Source: Euryodendron excelsum (taxonomy: Eukaryota; Streptophyta; Magnoliopsida; Ericales; Pentaphylacaceae). From it: a stretch of 64,000 nucleotides of DNA. The stretch's first letter is position 1; each line of letters begins with the position of its first letter. Both the position numbers and the translations under genes were made by a program. Below are positions 33,961 to 45,876 of the stretch, piece by piece. The stretch spans positions 19,108,001-19,172,000 of the forward strand of contig CM065385.1 in the NCBI GenBank assembly GCA_033060915.1, read 5' to 3'. A model generated the notes under the pieces. That model was not told the DNA's origin. It saw only the letters and a list, made by a program, of their open reading frames with translations, and made no database searches.

Positions 33961-34197
33961 ACCTTTCCGACACATCTTATCCTTACTTTTCAAATCAAAT
34001 ACCTCCAGGACACCATTTTAAGTGTTCCTGCTCCTTTCCAGCCTTCCGGGTAATTCCCGGCTCCTCCAAATCATTCCCGGACTTTCCGGAGTCACTCCTA
34101 GTGAAGCCAGCCTAAAAATTGCATGGTAGTCACTAGTATAGGCGCCCAAATCTAGTCAAAAAAACGTTGCTTGCTGACTTATAAAGTTTCCTAACAG

Positions 34198-34321
34198 GCT
34201 GGCGCCACTACTAGTGGCGCCAAGCCAAGAATTGGCCTGGCGCCACTAGGAGTGGCGCCAAGAGCAATTTTGCCCTGGCACCACTACAACAGGCGCCAGG
34301 TTTGTCCAACCTCTATAAATA
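34198..34321 (+). promoter_or_regulatory. Palindrome triplet and TATA box of the solo LTR
   Basis: GGCGCCACT-ACT-AGTGGCGCC and GGCGCCACT-AGG-AGTGGCGCC are perfect inverted repeats here; a third weaker one follows, then TATAAATA at 34314-34321. Confidence 0.75.
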
Positions 34322-37300
34322 TAGAGCCTCATTCAACGTGAAAAGGATTCGCAAACTCAACCTAAAAATCATATATTTCGATATACAGAGCTCGAGCACC
34401 TCTTAAACCCTAGCCTCCTTAGGTTTCTCCAAACCCTAGCCACCCTACACAAACCCTAGTCTCCTATACACTCATACACACCCCCATACATTCATACACT
34501 AGCCTTCAACCCTCCTTCAAAGACTTGAAGAGCTGTCATCTAAAGCTTGAAGACAACTCTTGAAGATTGAAGACGAAGACCGAAGACCGAAGACTGCACG
34601 ACGCCCAAAATAAACAAGAGACATACGGTAGGCACCCTATTTAAATTTCCGCACTTCCCCCCTCTCTCTTCTCTCTCCTAACCCACTTGGGTTTTCTCTA
34701 TTTTAAACCCCCATCTCTTTCCCCCCCTTTCTTTGCATGCTTGAAACAAGGAGATTCCCGGTCCATGTGTAGGATTGGGCTATTGGAGAGTCACCGTGTC
34801 GGGGGCTTTCTTTTAGTCTAACCAAAAACCACGTGGGTTCGGCCCCCTTGATTATGTGGTGAAGCCTTAGCCTTATATGTTCACGACCCCAAATTGCATT
34901 GTGCATATCATAATCTTGCATCTTCCAAAATCCATTTTCAAAGTTGTTTTCAAAATTGTTTTCAAACTTGTTTTCAAAATTGCATCAAAATCTCTTTTTC
35001 AAAAACTTATTTTCAAAACCACAATTCTAGGGTGATTCTAGCCTTTCCATGGCTAGGGTTGCTTTAGAAAAGTGTTACATTAAAATTGACATTTTTGGTC
35101 TATATTTTCAAATCTTATTGTTTTCCAAAACCACTTTTTTAAAGTGGTTCTAGCCCTCTTATGGCTAGAATCGCTTTAGGAAAGTGAGACGTTTTCATAC
35201 TTTCCAAAAAACTCTCTCTTCAAAAATCTCTTCCAAAAAATCTCTTTTTCAACATACTTTCCTAAAACTCTCCTCTTCAAAATTATTTTCAAAAACTCCC
35301 TTCCAAAATCTATTTTTCAAAACTCTTTTTTTCAACTCCTCTCCAAACTCTTTCTCCTCAAAATTCACTTTCTAAAGACACTTCCTAAATTCACTTTCCT
35401 AAAAAAACTCTCTCTAATAATCTCCTTCCAAAAATCTTTCTAAAAAACTCTCTTTCCAAAAATTTTCCTTCTAGAAACTCCCCTCTAGGATTTTTCCTCC
35501 CAAAATCTATGTTTCCAAAAACACACTTTCCAAAAACTCCCTCTTTCTAAAAATCTTTCCAAGAACTCTCTTTCCAAATTCACTTTCCAAAAACTCCTCC
35601 CTAGAATTTCCCTTTTAGAAAGCCTTCGTTTCCAAAAACGCACTTTCCAAAAACTCTTTCCTTAGGGCCCAAGTCAAGCCCTAGAACCCGCAATTAGGAA
35701 ATCCTAATTTTTTTCCCAAAAGCATGGCTTTCAAACTTTGCCCCAAACCCAGATTTCTAAAACCTCTTGTTTTCACATCCAAACTATACATGTTTCCAAA
35801 ACCTATTTTCTACGTCAAAACTATAATTTTCAAAACTAGGGTTTCTAGAATCTCCTTTTCCAAATCCTTGCCAAATCCTACCTTCCCTTTAGGAAATCGA
35901 ATCAAATCTCCCCGTTTAGGAAACTAGATCCCGTCCTTCGTTTTTGGAAACAAAATCAAATTTTTTATTTTAGGAACCAAATCCAGTCCCTTCCAAATCC
36001 AAATCTTTCCTAATTCAAATCCTTCCTAATCCTCCACTTTCCTAAATCTTAAGTTTCCAAAACTTGAACATAAAAATCTTTCCTAATTCAACCATTTTCT
36101 AATTCTACCCTCCTTTCAAATCTTAACTTTTCAAACCAAAGTTTTCAAACTCTTCCTAAACTCAAACCTTTCCTAATCTCAAGATTTTCTAAAACCCTAA
36201 AACTTTCTAAATCTTAATCTTTCTAACCCTAAATCTTTCAAATTCTAAACTTTCCAAAACTTCAACATCTTTCCAAATCTAAGACTTTTCTAAACTCAAA
36301 ACTTTCTTAATTTAAACATTTCCTAAACTGAAAACTTTCCTTTTTCAAACTTTTCCCAAAACGAAACTTTCTTATTTTCCAAACTTCCTTGTTTTCAAAA
36401 CTTTCCAAATTCAAAACTTCCCTTTTTCAAACATTCCAAAATTCAAAACTTTCTTAATTTGAAACTTTCCAAATTCTAAACCTTTCTCAAAACTTTTTTA
36501 ATTCAAAACATTTCTAAATTCAATACTTTCCCATTTCAAAACTTTCCTAAAGTTGAAAACTTTCTTAAACCTAAAATTTTCCTAATTCAAAACTTTCCAA
36601 AAATAAAACTTTCCTAATTCAAAACTTTCCAAAAATGAAACTTTCCTAATTCGAAACTTTCTTAAACCGAACTTTTCCTCATTCGAACATCTCCTAAAAT
36701 CTAATCTTTCCAAATCTTCCAAGCTAAGTCAAATCTTTCCTAAGCCTCTTCTCTTTCCTAAGTCTAGGTTTTCTTAAACTTTCTCTTTTTCAAAACAAGT
36801 CCAAATCTATCTTTTCAAATCAAAATCCAATCTCTTCAATTCCAGAATTCTAAATTTCAATTTTCAATCTTCTATTCTAAGTTCAATCTCTCAATCTTCT
36901 AATTCAATTTCCAATTCAATCTCCTTTTCATATCAACTCTTCTATTTTCTATCGGACTCCTGTCCGAACTACGACTGACCTGATTCCCTCAAAGGGATAC
37001 GTAGACAACCTTCATAGGTGCGGTCACAACACTTTTCAAACTTTCAATTTCACCCTCATGGGTGCAGTCTCCACATTTTCAAATCTCAAATTCCAATCTA
37101 TTTTCAAAATTTCAACTTCAAAATTTCTATTTTCAAATTTCTACTTTCAATTTTCAAACTTTCCAATTTCAATTCCATCTCTTCAAATCTATTTTCAAAT
37201 CAAATCAATTTCAAATCAATCTCTTTTCAGATCTATTTTTCAATTCTCTTCTATTGCACTTGCATATCATGCATCATGTTAGTTTCTTTTTAAACATTGT

Positions 37301-37814
37301 TTTTTTTTTTTAAATGGATAGGATTGGCCAATAGTTAGTTGAAGACTCTCATAGGTGAATCTAGGGTAGATTGACATGTAGGTACCGAAAGGGCGGGGTA
37401 GGGTGATAGCTTAGTGCGTCTTCCCTACACGTAACCAACCTCCGAACCTAGATCACTGATTTCAAATACCAAAAGGAGTTATTTTTCTAAAAAAAGGGCT
37501 AAATGTTTTCCAAAGATTGCCAAACAACCCGTTTTCCTAAAAACAAACCCTCTCTTGAGGATGTTTTCCAAAATCATTTTTCAAAAACCCTAAGTGTAGT
37601 CTTCGGATTATTCTTAGTTTTTAGGTGACCTAACTCACCTTAATCAAGTTAGGTGGCAACTTCAAATCTTTTTCAAAAGCCCTTTATTCAAATCTATTTT
37701 CAATTCAAACCTAGTCGCACTCATTCTTCTAGGAGGGTGAGTTCTAACGAGAGAGTATAGTGTTTTTCCCACTTGTGTGTGTATTCCTCGAGTGCAAAAA
37801 ATCTGGGCGCGACA

Positions 37815-38591
37815 CAGCCTATTATGACTTATGTCACGGGCTTAAATCTGGGACGCCTTAAACCCCAGCGGCCTTAGTCACTTTCCCTCACAAGTAGCTA
37901 AGTAAGCCTTACCCTCACTCAAAAGAACAAAAGAAAGCTAGGAAAGGAGAGAACAAGTGAACAAGAAAGAGCACTTGCAAACTTAGAACACACTTGAATT
38001 ACTTGGATGAAACTTGGACACAACCTTGGATACTTACAGATGTGGGAGGCCATCCCCTTTTATAGGCCTCCACCTCCTCTATGGAGGATTCTAGAACCCT
38101 TTAGGTAATTATAAGACATAACTTATTTCTAGCCTATTCTATAAGTTTCTACAAGCTACCTCCTTATGTGGAAGGTTCTAGAACTTTACCATATTCCATA
38201 ACCTTCTAGATTGTTCTATAACATTCTAGAACTTTCCCCAATATTCTAAAAGGTTCTCCCTCCTTTTCAGAATATTCTAGACCTTTCTAGAATATTTTAG
38301 ATTATTCTAGAATATCCTTGAAGATTCTAGAAACTTCCAAAATCTTCTAGTAATGTCCAGAATTTTTTAGGATGTCCATGTTCGGAATGCTCCGCTATTT
38401 ATCGCTACCATTTTAGCATCTGAATGGCCCTCCATTATACTTCCAGTTTGGCAGGCCGTGATGCTCGTCATTCTCAATTCTATAGCCATGCACCTAGAAG
38501 TCGAATATCCCAATACAATACACTTTGAATTTCCTACTAAAGGTCTTCTCTAAATACATGTCGCTCGCACACAGCAATATTGAATTTTCTT
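37815..38591 (-). promoter_or_regulatory. Minus-strand promoter-like (probably LTR) remnant with heat-shock elements
   Basis: On the minus strand CCTATAAAAGGGG (TATA box at 38057-38064) is preceded by many phased GAAnnTTC modules between 38085 and 38340. No ORF follows on the minus strand, and the sequence is cut by the solo LTR at 37814. It looks like the U3-R part of an old LTR, but I could not find its termini. A promoter of a lost host gene is the alternative. Confidence 0.55.
38171..38337 (-). promoter_or_regulatory. Cluster of perfect heat-shock elements
   Basis: Strictly 5-bp phased arrays of GAA/TTC: GAAGGTTCTAGAA at 38171-38183; TTC-TAA-TTC-GAA-TTC at 38214-38236 (one base off); and the four-unit GAAGATTCTAGAAACTTC at 38320-38337. 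Two-unit TTCTAGAA sites lie at 38089, 38285 and 38305. Three or more phased units is the known requirement for HSF trimer binding. Confidence 0.75.
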
Positions 38592-38949
38592 AGAGAAATT
38601 TCACTTTACCCTCGTGGTTTGAACAAAAATTACATCACCCCATGTGATTTGGACTTAAATGTAAAATAGATGAATATCATTCAAATTCACAATGTTTCTA
38701 TCACAAAAATTTTTTTCATCATTTCATGTCTTTCACAAGGATATCAAGAAGACGATTCTGCCCTTTTTATGTCAAGACAAAGAGGCTGTTATTTGTAGGG
38801 GTATTTTTGTCATTTTATTAAAACTATCATGGTTCCATCCATTTTGCAGATATATCCAAATTATAAAGGGGTTGTGTATTTACTTTTAAGCCACACCAGG
38901 GTTATCTAGTTTTCACTCAAATTATAAGAGAGTAAAATGTAATTATTCT
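38592..38949. mobile_element. MITE-like element, Mutator type suspected
   Basis: The left end AGAGAAATTTCACTTTACCC and the reverse complement of the right end (AGAATAATTACATTTTACTC) are clearly similar. The internal words CTCGTGGTTTGAAC and ACCAGGGTTATC fit the widespread plant MITEs that read TTTACCCCCTGTGGTTTG. Flanks ATTTTCTTA and ATTTTCTAT may be a decayed 9-bp duplication. No coding capacity. Confidence 0.55.
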
Positions 38950-40390
38950 GATTTTCTATTATAGATCTTCTTTTCTTTTTTTTTTTTTTTTTGGTACATG
39001 AAATTAGAGATGATAATGGACTGGTGTGGGGCAAACATTAGGACTTCCATCCCCACCTCTATCTAAAATATCCACTTCCATCCCCGTCTTCATCCCCGCG
39101 TAGGGATTAATTTGGACCTTCATCTCCACCTCCAATCGTACAAGCCTACCTCCATCCCAACCTACACCCTCTCCCCCACCCCCACCCCCACCCTTGCCTC
39201 CACCTCCACCCCCACCCCTAGTCCAAGCCCAAGCCCAAGCCCAAGCCCAAGCCCAAGCCTAAGCTTTTCTTTTCTTTCTTTTTTTTTTTTTTTGGTACAA
39301 AGGAAATAAACAACACAAAGCAAGGGGGAAAAAAAATTAAGGTATCAGAAATATTAATAGTCTCATGGTCACTGCATGACAATAAGATGGAATTAACCTC
39401 CAAATATTTTGGGTTGCATATACATCAAAAGGGTGTTATCATACTATCAAAAGAAGCTAAACTTAAAATAATAAATTAAAAACCCATTCAACAAAAAATA
39501 TTAAAAAACTATTGAACATAAGTTAGACAACAATCACACATAATCCTAATGATGGTATCACTAGCACACCAAACACTAGAATAAACTTCAAACAAACTAT
39601 ACAAAAAAACAAAAAAAAAATGCTAAAAGCAGGGGAAGCTAGGCAGGGAGAGGCAGGGCCGGGGAAGAACTTAGTCTATCCCCACTTCGATCCCTGCATG
39701 GATTTTTATTTCAATTTCCATCCCCCCCCCCCCCTTCACCCTCATTTTGCATCCTTTATCCCTACCCCAAATGGAACAGATTCGATCGGACCGCCACTTT
39801 TTTTTGGTCTATTGCGATCCCTACATAAAATGGATATATAGATAGGCTACTCTACATATCCACCAGGGAGTATTGTCCTTCAGCACCACAAGCTTATCTG
39901 CAAGAGACCCCACCACACATATGTCAAGGTCGAAGCATAGGTCACACCGTACTCTAGATGCTAAAGAGTATGTTTAGCCTCACCAAATGGCTATGGAGAC
40001 TCAAATCTAAACATTGAGCGAGAAAGTATGAGTTCCTACCCACTACACCAAACACACGGTGGTTTATTATAGATCTGCTTCACGCTTGGAAAAACTGTTT
40101 AACATAACAATGATATTATTTTAATTTGATGATGTGATACCACGAGCCAATGAGACCACATCAAATAAGTGGAGATTTATTTTAGCTATTTAAAGTAGTG
40201 TTCTTAGTTGAAGTAATTCCTTTCTAAATTACTTTACAAGTGATGTAACACTACTAGTGATAAAGATTTTAACACATTCATGTGAATTATTTTATTTGCT
40301 TTTAAAATAACGTTAGCAAAATAACGTGGCATCACTATAGTGCTAAATATTTACGCAAATAACTCATACTTTAATATTAGCATTAACTAC
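38950..40390 (+). other. Unassigned spacer with simple repeats
   Basis: Two poly-T tracts each followed by GGTACA (about 38970-38998 and 39270-39298), C-rich CCACCCC runs (39160-39220), a CCAAGC hexamer repeat and a C-run (about 39722-39734). No gene is recognisable; the ORFs over these tracts are low complexity. 39740-40390 is AT-rich without further signal. Confidence 0.6.
39222..39262 (+). repeat. (CCAAGC)n repeat
   Basis: About seven perfect hexamers, the last with CCTAAGC. Confidence 0.93.
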
Positions 40391-40560
40391 TGTAAGCACC
40401 CCATTTTTGCCTGCTCGGCAATCTCCGGCCTGACCAGATTCAGTTACCAAACATCACAACACAAACGAGCCCAAGATAACTACTTCAAACTCAAAATAGT
40501 TGCTTCCCAAGCCCACAAGGCCCAATTAAAGCTAGAACCATATTGCCCCTAGGCATTTTA

Positions 40561-40935
40561 GGCAGCTTTTCGAGACCGGACAATCTTGGGAACCAACATC
40601 ATCCAATCATCTTTCCGAGGCCGGGCGGTCTCGGAAACCAACGCCATCCAAGTAGCTTCTCGAGATTGGGATATCTTGGGAACCAACACCTTATCAAATT
40701 CTAGACGGTTCACTTTTGGCGCCTATTAGCCTGCCAATGTAAAATGTCCATCATTCGGTAGTTCTACAAGATCAGGCGTTCTTAAGAACCAACACCACCC
40801 TCACAGGTAACTTTTTGAGACCAGGCGTTTTCAAGGACCAACACCACCCTACAGGTAGCTCTGTGAGACAGGGCAGTGTTAGGGACCAACACAGGTAGCT
40901 TTCCTAGACCGGGAGGTCTAGAGAACCAACACCTA
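40561..40935 (+). repeat. Seven hairpin repeats with CGAGACCGGGCGGTCTCG arms
   Basis: Units of about 45-55 bp end in GGAACCAACACC and contain GAGACCGGGC...GGTCTCGG-type arms (clearest near 40615-40640). The family-A LTR has a single copy at about 9452-9485. Confidence 0.75.
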
Positions 40936-43224
40936 GGTCAACACCGGCGCTTGCTAGCCCGACTCGGTGAAAAATGACCAAACCTGCCCCTTGGGCCTCT
41001 AGGCACGTCTTGAGAAAGTTCAAAATCCCTCAAGATGGTAAACCCATCTTTCCAAAGTGTTCCTAGATAGTTAGGCGTACTCAACACGCCATCCTGTCCA
41101 ATTCCAGTCCTATTCCGGTCAATTTTGGTCAAAATAACTGTTTTGCCCCTAGGCGCCCCAGCATAGTACAAACCCCACCAAACAACGAAAACATCTTCAG
41201 GATAGTCCCTAAACAATCCAGCATGCTTAACATGCCATTCCAATTCGTCCTAACCTTTTCAACCAATCTCAGTCGAAATAACCATTTTACCCCTAGCGAT
41301 CTAAACGCGCCCTGAAACTACACCGGCTCGGGGTACTGAATGGCGGGTCTCATCATATTAACCCAAGGTGAATCTCACGACTCTAAACACTCCCGACTCA
41401 ATAAAAGTCCCCTGAAGCGTCTGACAGATGCTCCACTATGGTTGCCTTTTCTCCTGATTCCCTAGTTATAACGCACCGTCAAACGACTTGTGAAATGCGT
41501 AAACTAGAAAATTCTCGAAAGCTCGTCCATAGGTCTTTTTATTGATACGGCTTGATCAAATAGATCACTTCTTGAAGCCCTTCATCGCATGGCTCAAAAA
41601 CTGCCACTTTTAGTAACTCTGGAGCAACTCACAGGTGTTCCGCCAAGATTGACTTTTTCTCTAATTCCCTTATTATAATACACCGTCAAACAACTTGAGG
41701 AATGCATAAATTAGAAAATTTCCAAAAGTATTTTCAGAACACTTTCCATTTGTACGGTCCGATCGAAGAGATCACTTCTCGTAGGCCTCGATCACGTGGC
41801 CCACAAATGGCCACTTTTGAACCCCCAGGGAGCGTATCACAGATGCTCCGCAAAAATATGTTTTCAAACACTTAGGCTAGATTTCATCTCCCCCTAACCC
41901 ATACACTACACCTATATAGCTTTTAATGCCATAGAAGACCTCATTCCAGCCCCTTCCAGCCTCTTCTAGGCTATTCAAGCTTAAGTCAAGGCATTCATGG
42001 AGGTTTGAAAGTGTTTGAAGGCAAAAGGTAGTATTCTCTTTAGATTTTTGCAACCCCCACTCCTCTCTTCTCCCTCTTAGCTTACTTAGGCTATTTTCTA
42101 TTTTAATCCCCATCTTCTACCCTCCTTTCTTGCATGCTTGAAACAAGAAAGTTCTTAGTTCATGCCTGGAGGAAAGTTTGTGAGAGCCACCGTATAGGAA
42201 ACTTCTCACAAACCTACTTTAAGATAGTATGGCCTTAGAGCACCTTGCTATGTGGTGAAGCCTCTAACCTTGTATGATTTCATGACCCCTTTGCATATGG
42301 TTATTTTATTCATGTTTTGCACGCTTGGCTTTGTTTTCATGTCCACAACCATTTTTCCAAAGCTCTCACTATCTTTTTTCTAAATCTCCATATTCAAATA
42401 TTTTCCTAAAAATGGTCCTAGAGTCGGTTCACCCTTAATTTCTTCACCTTAGAAAACCCTCCTTAAGTCCCTTAACTTTATCTTGCAACCCCACATTTCA
42501 TTGTTTTTCAAAGTTGTACTAAAATGGCTTTCAAACCCTTTTCTTCCATGTTGATTTCCAAGGAGTTTACTCTCTTGAACTTTGTGGTTAAATGGTCCTT
42601 TGGAACCCTCTCTTGAGTGGTCTCCTCGTTATCTTGACCATATGAACCCTAGTTTATTAGAGTTGGCTCTATTCTCTTTCAAATGGTTTTCAAAATAATT
42701 CCCTTCAAAAAGAGGTTTCAAAATTGCACTCTCTTTAACTTGTATAAAAAATAATTTTCCTAAATCATCATTTTCACCTTGATTTTTAGAAGTTTTTCTC
42801 TCTTGAATATTGTGGTTGGAATAGTCTCATAGAGTCCTCTTTAGAGTCATTTCCTTCAAATTAACCATATGAACCCTTATTCTTTAGAGTGGTCTTCAAC
42901 TTGTTAAAAGTGGCTTTCTAAAACCTCCTTTCTAAAGCCAATTTTCAAAAGGTCATTCTCTTTAATTTTAAAATCTTCAAAACTACCTATTCGATGTTAA
43001 TTTTCACAAGTTTTGCTCTCTTGAGTTTGTGGGCGAAATGGTTCCAAAGCAACCCTCTCTTGAGTGGTTTCCAAATATCAATCATAGGACCCCAACACTC
43101 ACTTGAGTGTCTTTCATAAAATGGTTTTTGAAACATACTTTCAACTTTCATCTTTAGAACCACCTTTCCCAAACCACTATTCAAAACCCTAGTCCAAAAC
43201 CATTTTCCAAAACCACCTTCCAAC

Positions 43225-43480
43225 CCTAGGTTAACTTGACCCTAGTAATCTAACCTTAGTTCAACCAAACTCTAGGTTAACATAACCCTAGTTAAGTTAA
43301 CCATAAGTCACCTTAATCTTAGGTTAGTCCAACCTTAGTTAGTTAACCTTAGGTCACCTCAACCCTAGGTTACCCTAACCCAAGTTAGTTAACCTTAGGT
43401 TACCTTAACCCTAGGGTAACCTAACCCAAGTTAGTTAATCTTTGGTCACCTTAACCCTAGGTCAACCCAACCTAGGTTAA
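43225..43480 (+). repeat. AACCCTAGGTTA degenerate tandem repeat
   Basis: Repeated words ACCCTAGGTTA, TTAGTTAACCTTAGGTCACC and CCTAACCCAAG at spacings near 36 bp. They resemble plant telomere units (CCCTAAA) but are palindromic and not head-to-tail telomere repeats. Confidence 0.75.
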
Positions 43481-45129
43481 TAAGCTTCAAGGTGCCAATT
43501 CAAAGACCCTTTTTCAAAATAATGATTCAACTCAAAAACCATTCTACTCTCTTAAAGATTTCAAGAATCAACTCCAAAACCTTTTCAAATATCTCCACAC
43601 TCTATTTTCAAAAATGTCTCCAAGAAGTTTTCTTAAACTTGTCTCAATCAAGATGGCTAGACACTTAACATTTTCAAAAACTATTTTTCAAATGCTTTTA
43701 AGGACTCACAACCCTAAGGTGTCCCTAACCTTTTATGGTTAGAGATTCCAAGGGAAGGTGATATATTAAATACAACCCTCAAGGTTGTCCACATTAGGGT
43801 TTCAAAATCCTAAGTGTTTTCAAAAATTCTTTTCAAAAATGATCTTCGAACATCACATTCTTGAAGCAACCCTAATCCTTCCATGATTAAGATTGTTAAA
43901 GTACAAGTGAGAAATTCAAAAAAGGATTCTATAACCCTAAAGTTTTAAAAAAAACCAAAGGGAAATCTCTGACCCCCTTTTTCAAACATGTCTTCAAGAC
44001 TCATTACCTTAAAGAAGTTTAGTTCTTCAATAACTAACCTCTCAAAGGTAAATGAAATATTAAAAATGTCTTTCATAAGGTGATCAAAAACTACTTTCAA
44101 AATCATTTCAAGACAAGTTCATAAAAGCTCTTGTGAGTCCAAATCCAATTTTCAAGTCCATAATCAAGCTTACAAAACTTCCAAAACTCCCTTGAGTTAT
44201 GTTCAAAAACATTTCAAAACACTTCAAAATCGCATTTCAAGAGCACTTTCAAAAACCTTCAAGTTTTACTCCAAAAGCACTCCAACATCCGATTTCAAAT
44301 CAAAATTCTCAAGTCCCATTTTCAAAGACCACAAAGTGTCTTCAAACCTTTCCAAAGACCTCAAAGTGTTTTCAAAACTTTTCAATGGCCTCAATGTGAT
44401 TCTTTTCTATCGGACTTTTGGCCAAACTACAAATGACCTGATTCTCGCCAAATGAGATATGTAAACAACCTAAAATGGTGCGGTCATAACCCTTGTTTCA
44501 ACCCAAGTTTCCTTTCCAAAATTTTCTATCAATTCAAGATTTCTATTTCAAATCCCTTCAAAACTTTCATGTTTTCAAACATTTTTTTCAAAACTCGCAT
44601 CATGCATCATTCATCCAAACAGTGATGACCAAACCCCATTTTCAAAACTCTAAAGTGGATAATAGTAATTGGTTATTCTAATGATTGAACAAAGGATGAT
44701 TAGACATGTAGGTAACAAAAGGGCGGGGTAGGGTGATAACCTGAGGATATCTTCCCTACACGTAACCAACCCCCAGACCATAGATTTTTGTTTTCGAAAG
44801 ACCAAAATAGAGTTATTTTCAAAAAGGGCTTCAAACTTTTCAAAGATTTCCAAACAACCCATTTTCTTAAAAACCTTCTCTTGAGAAAGTTTTTCAAAAC
44901 CTTTTTCTAAACCCTAAGTTTAATCTTTGGATTATACTTAGTTTTAGGTAACCTAACTCACCTCAATCAAGTTAGGTGGTAACTCCTATTTTTCTAAAAA
45001 AACCCTTAATCCAATTAATTTCTAGTTCAAATTCAGTGGCACTCATCCTTCTAGTAGGATGAGTTCTAATGACAGAGTTTAGTGCTTTTTCCCGAACTAA
45101 AAGGACTTGGTTAAAACCGGGGCGCGACA

Positions 45130-45876
45130 ACTGCTACTACTTTTTTTTTTTTAACAATCTTTGCTCAATATGGCAATAAGGAGTAAGGATCTATTAAGAG
45201 AATTTGAATCATCTACATTTCATGGTTGGAAAGATATTTTCATTACATCAATGAATAAATTAGATGAAGTCTTATTAGACATCTTACCAAAACTACGTTA
45301 TGTTATATTTAGAATTTATTTCCTTATATATAACCACAAAATCATTTATTTTTTAAAAAAAAAAATTTAAGTCAACTCATTTGAACCCTTGTTGTTAAAT
45401 TAGGTGATGTTTCAATTTCTTAATAGATGGAATGAAGATCTCCATTTTAACCGTAAAATCGAAGGATCCTAATCCCTTTTAAGATAACAATTTTTTCCTT
45501 TTTTTGGTAGTTCTAGATAAGGTACAAATCAAATCCAATTGTGGCAGTTTTAAATCACTGCCCTTAGCTAACTCTTAGGCCATATTTGGTACAAGGGAAT
45601 AAGAATGGAATGGTTATTTCTATTCCTTTTTTTGTTGTTTAGTGGGAATTGAATGATTATTTTCATTTTCTTGTTAGTAAGACAAATTAATAATACTAGA
45701 ATGAAATGAAATTTTAGTATATTAGATAAAAATTTGATACTATATTATATATGAAATATTAGAATTGTTATATATTATTTATCAAATATTGTTGGGCTTT
45801 TGGTAATCCTGTAGTGGTGAAGGCGGAGAGTGATGGTGAACAATCGTGGTAGGTGGCCGAAGGTGGTGGTGGTTGA
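45130..45876 (+). other. AT-rich spacer between the family-B LTR and the minus-strand Athila element
   Basis: No gene. CCATATTTGGTACAAGGGAA at about 45581 and the GGTGGTGGTGG tail at 45861 look like part of a non-autonomous DNA transposon split by the Athila insertion. The other half may be 59523-59830, which has similar GGTGGTGATAAG and CATATTTGGTGACAAG words. I could not define matching inverted ends. Confidence 0.4.

Larger units (their letters stand above)
32703..37814 (+). repeat. Solo LTR, family A (5112 bp)
   Basis: Starts TGTAAGCACCCC and ends GGGCGCGACA with no internal region on either side. It aligns along its length with 8986-14024. Flanks CAACC and CAGCC match at four of five bases, the mismatch being one transition, so LTR-LTR recombination left a solo LTR at one target site. 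Confidence 0.88.
40391..45129 (+). repeat. Solo LTR, family B (4739 bp)
   Basis: Starts TGTAAGCACCCC and ends GGGGCGCGACA. Its termini and end block resemble family A, but the middle differs and matches the 14025-15510 fragment. Flanks ACTAC (40386-40390) and ACTGC (45130-45134) agree at four of five bases, again with one transition. No internal region adjoins it. Confidence 0.85.

Noticed and set aside
37018..37313. Overlapping ORFs rich in Phe, Ser and Asn
   Set aside because: Readings of the low-complexity TTTCAAATT stretch of the LTR in three frames.
39112..39309. Pro/Ser-rich ORF over C-rich DNA
   Set aside because: Translation of CCACCCC and CCAAGC simple repeats; low complexity only.
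43225..43480. True interstitial telomere
   Set aside because: Units are not head-to-tail CCCTAAA but palindromic CCCTAGG variants at about 36-base spacing inside an LTR.
45161..45370. Possible host gene fragment MLNMAIRSKDLLREF
   Set aside because: 69 codons only, AT-rich, flanked by homopolymers, no recognisable domain and no splice-site pattern.
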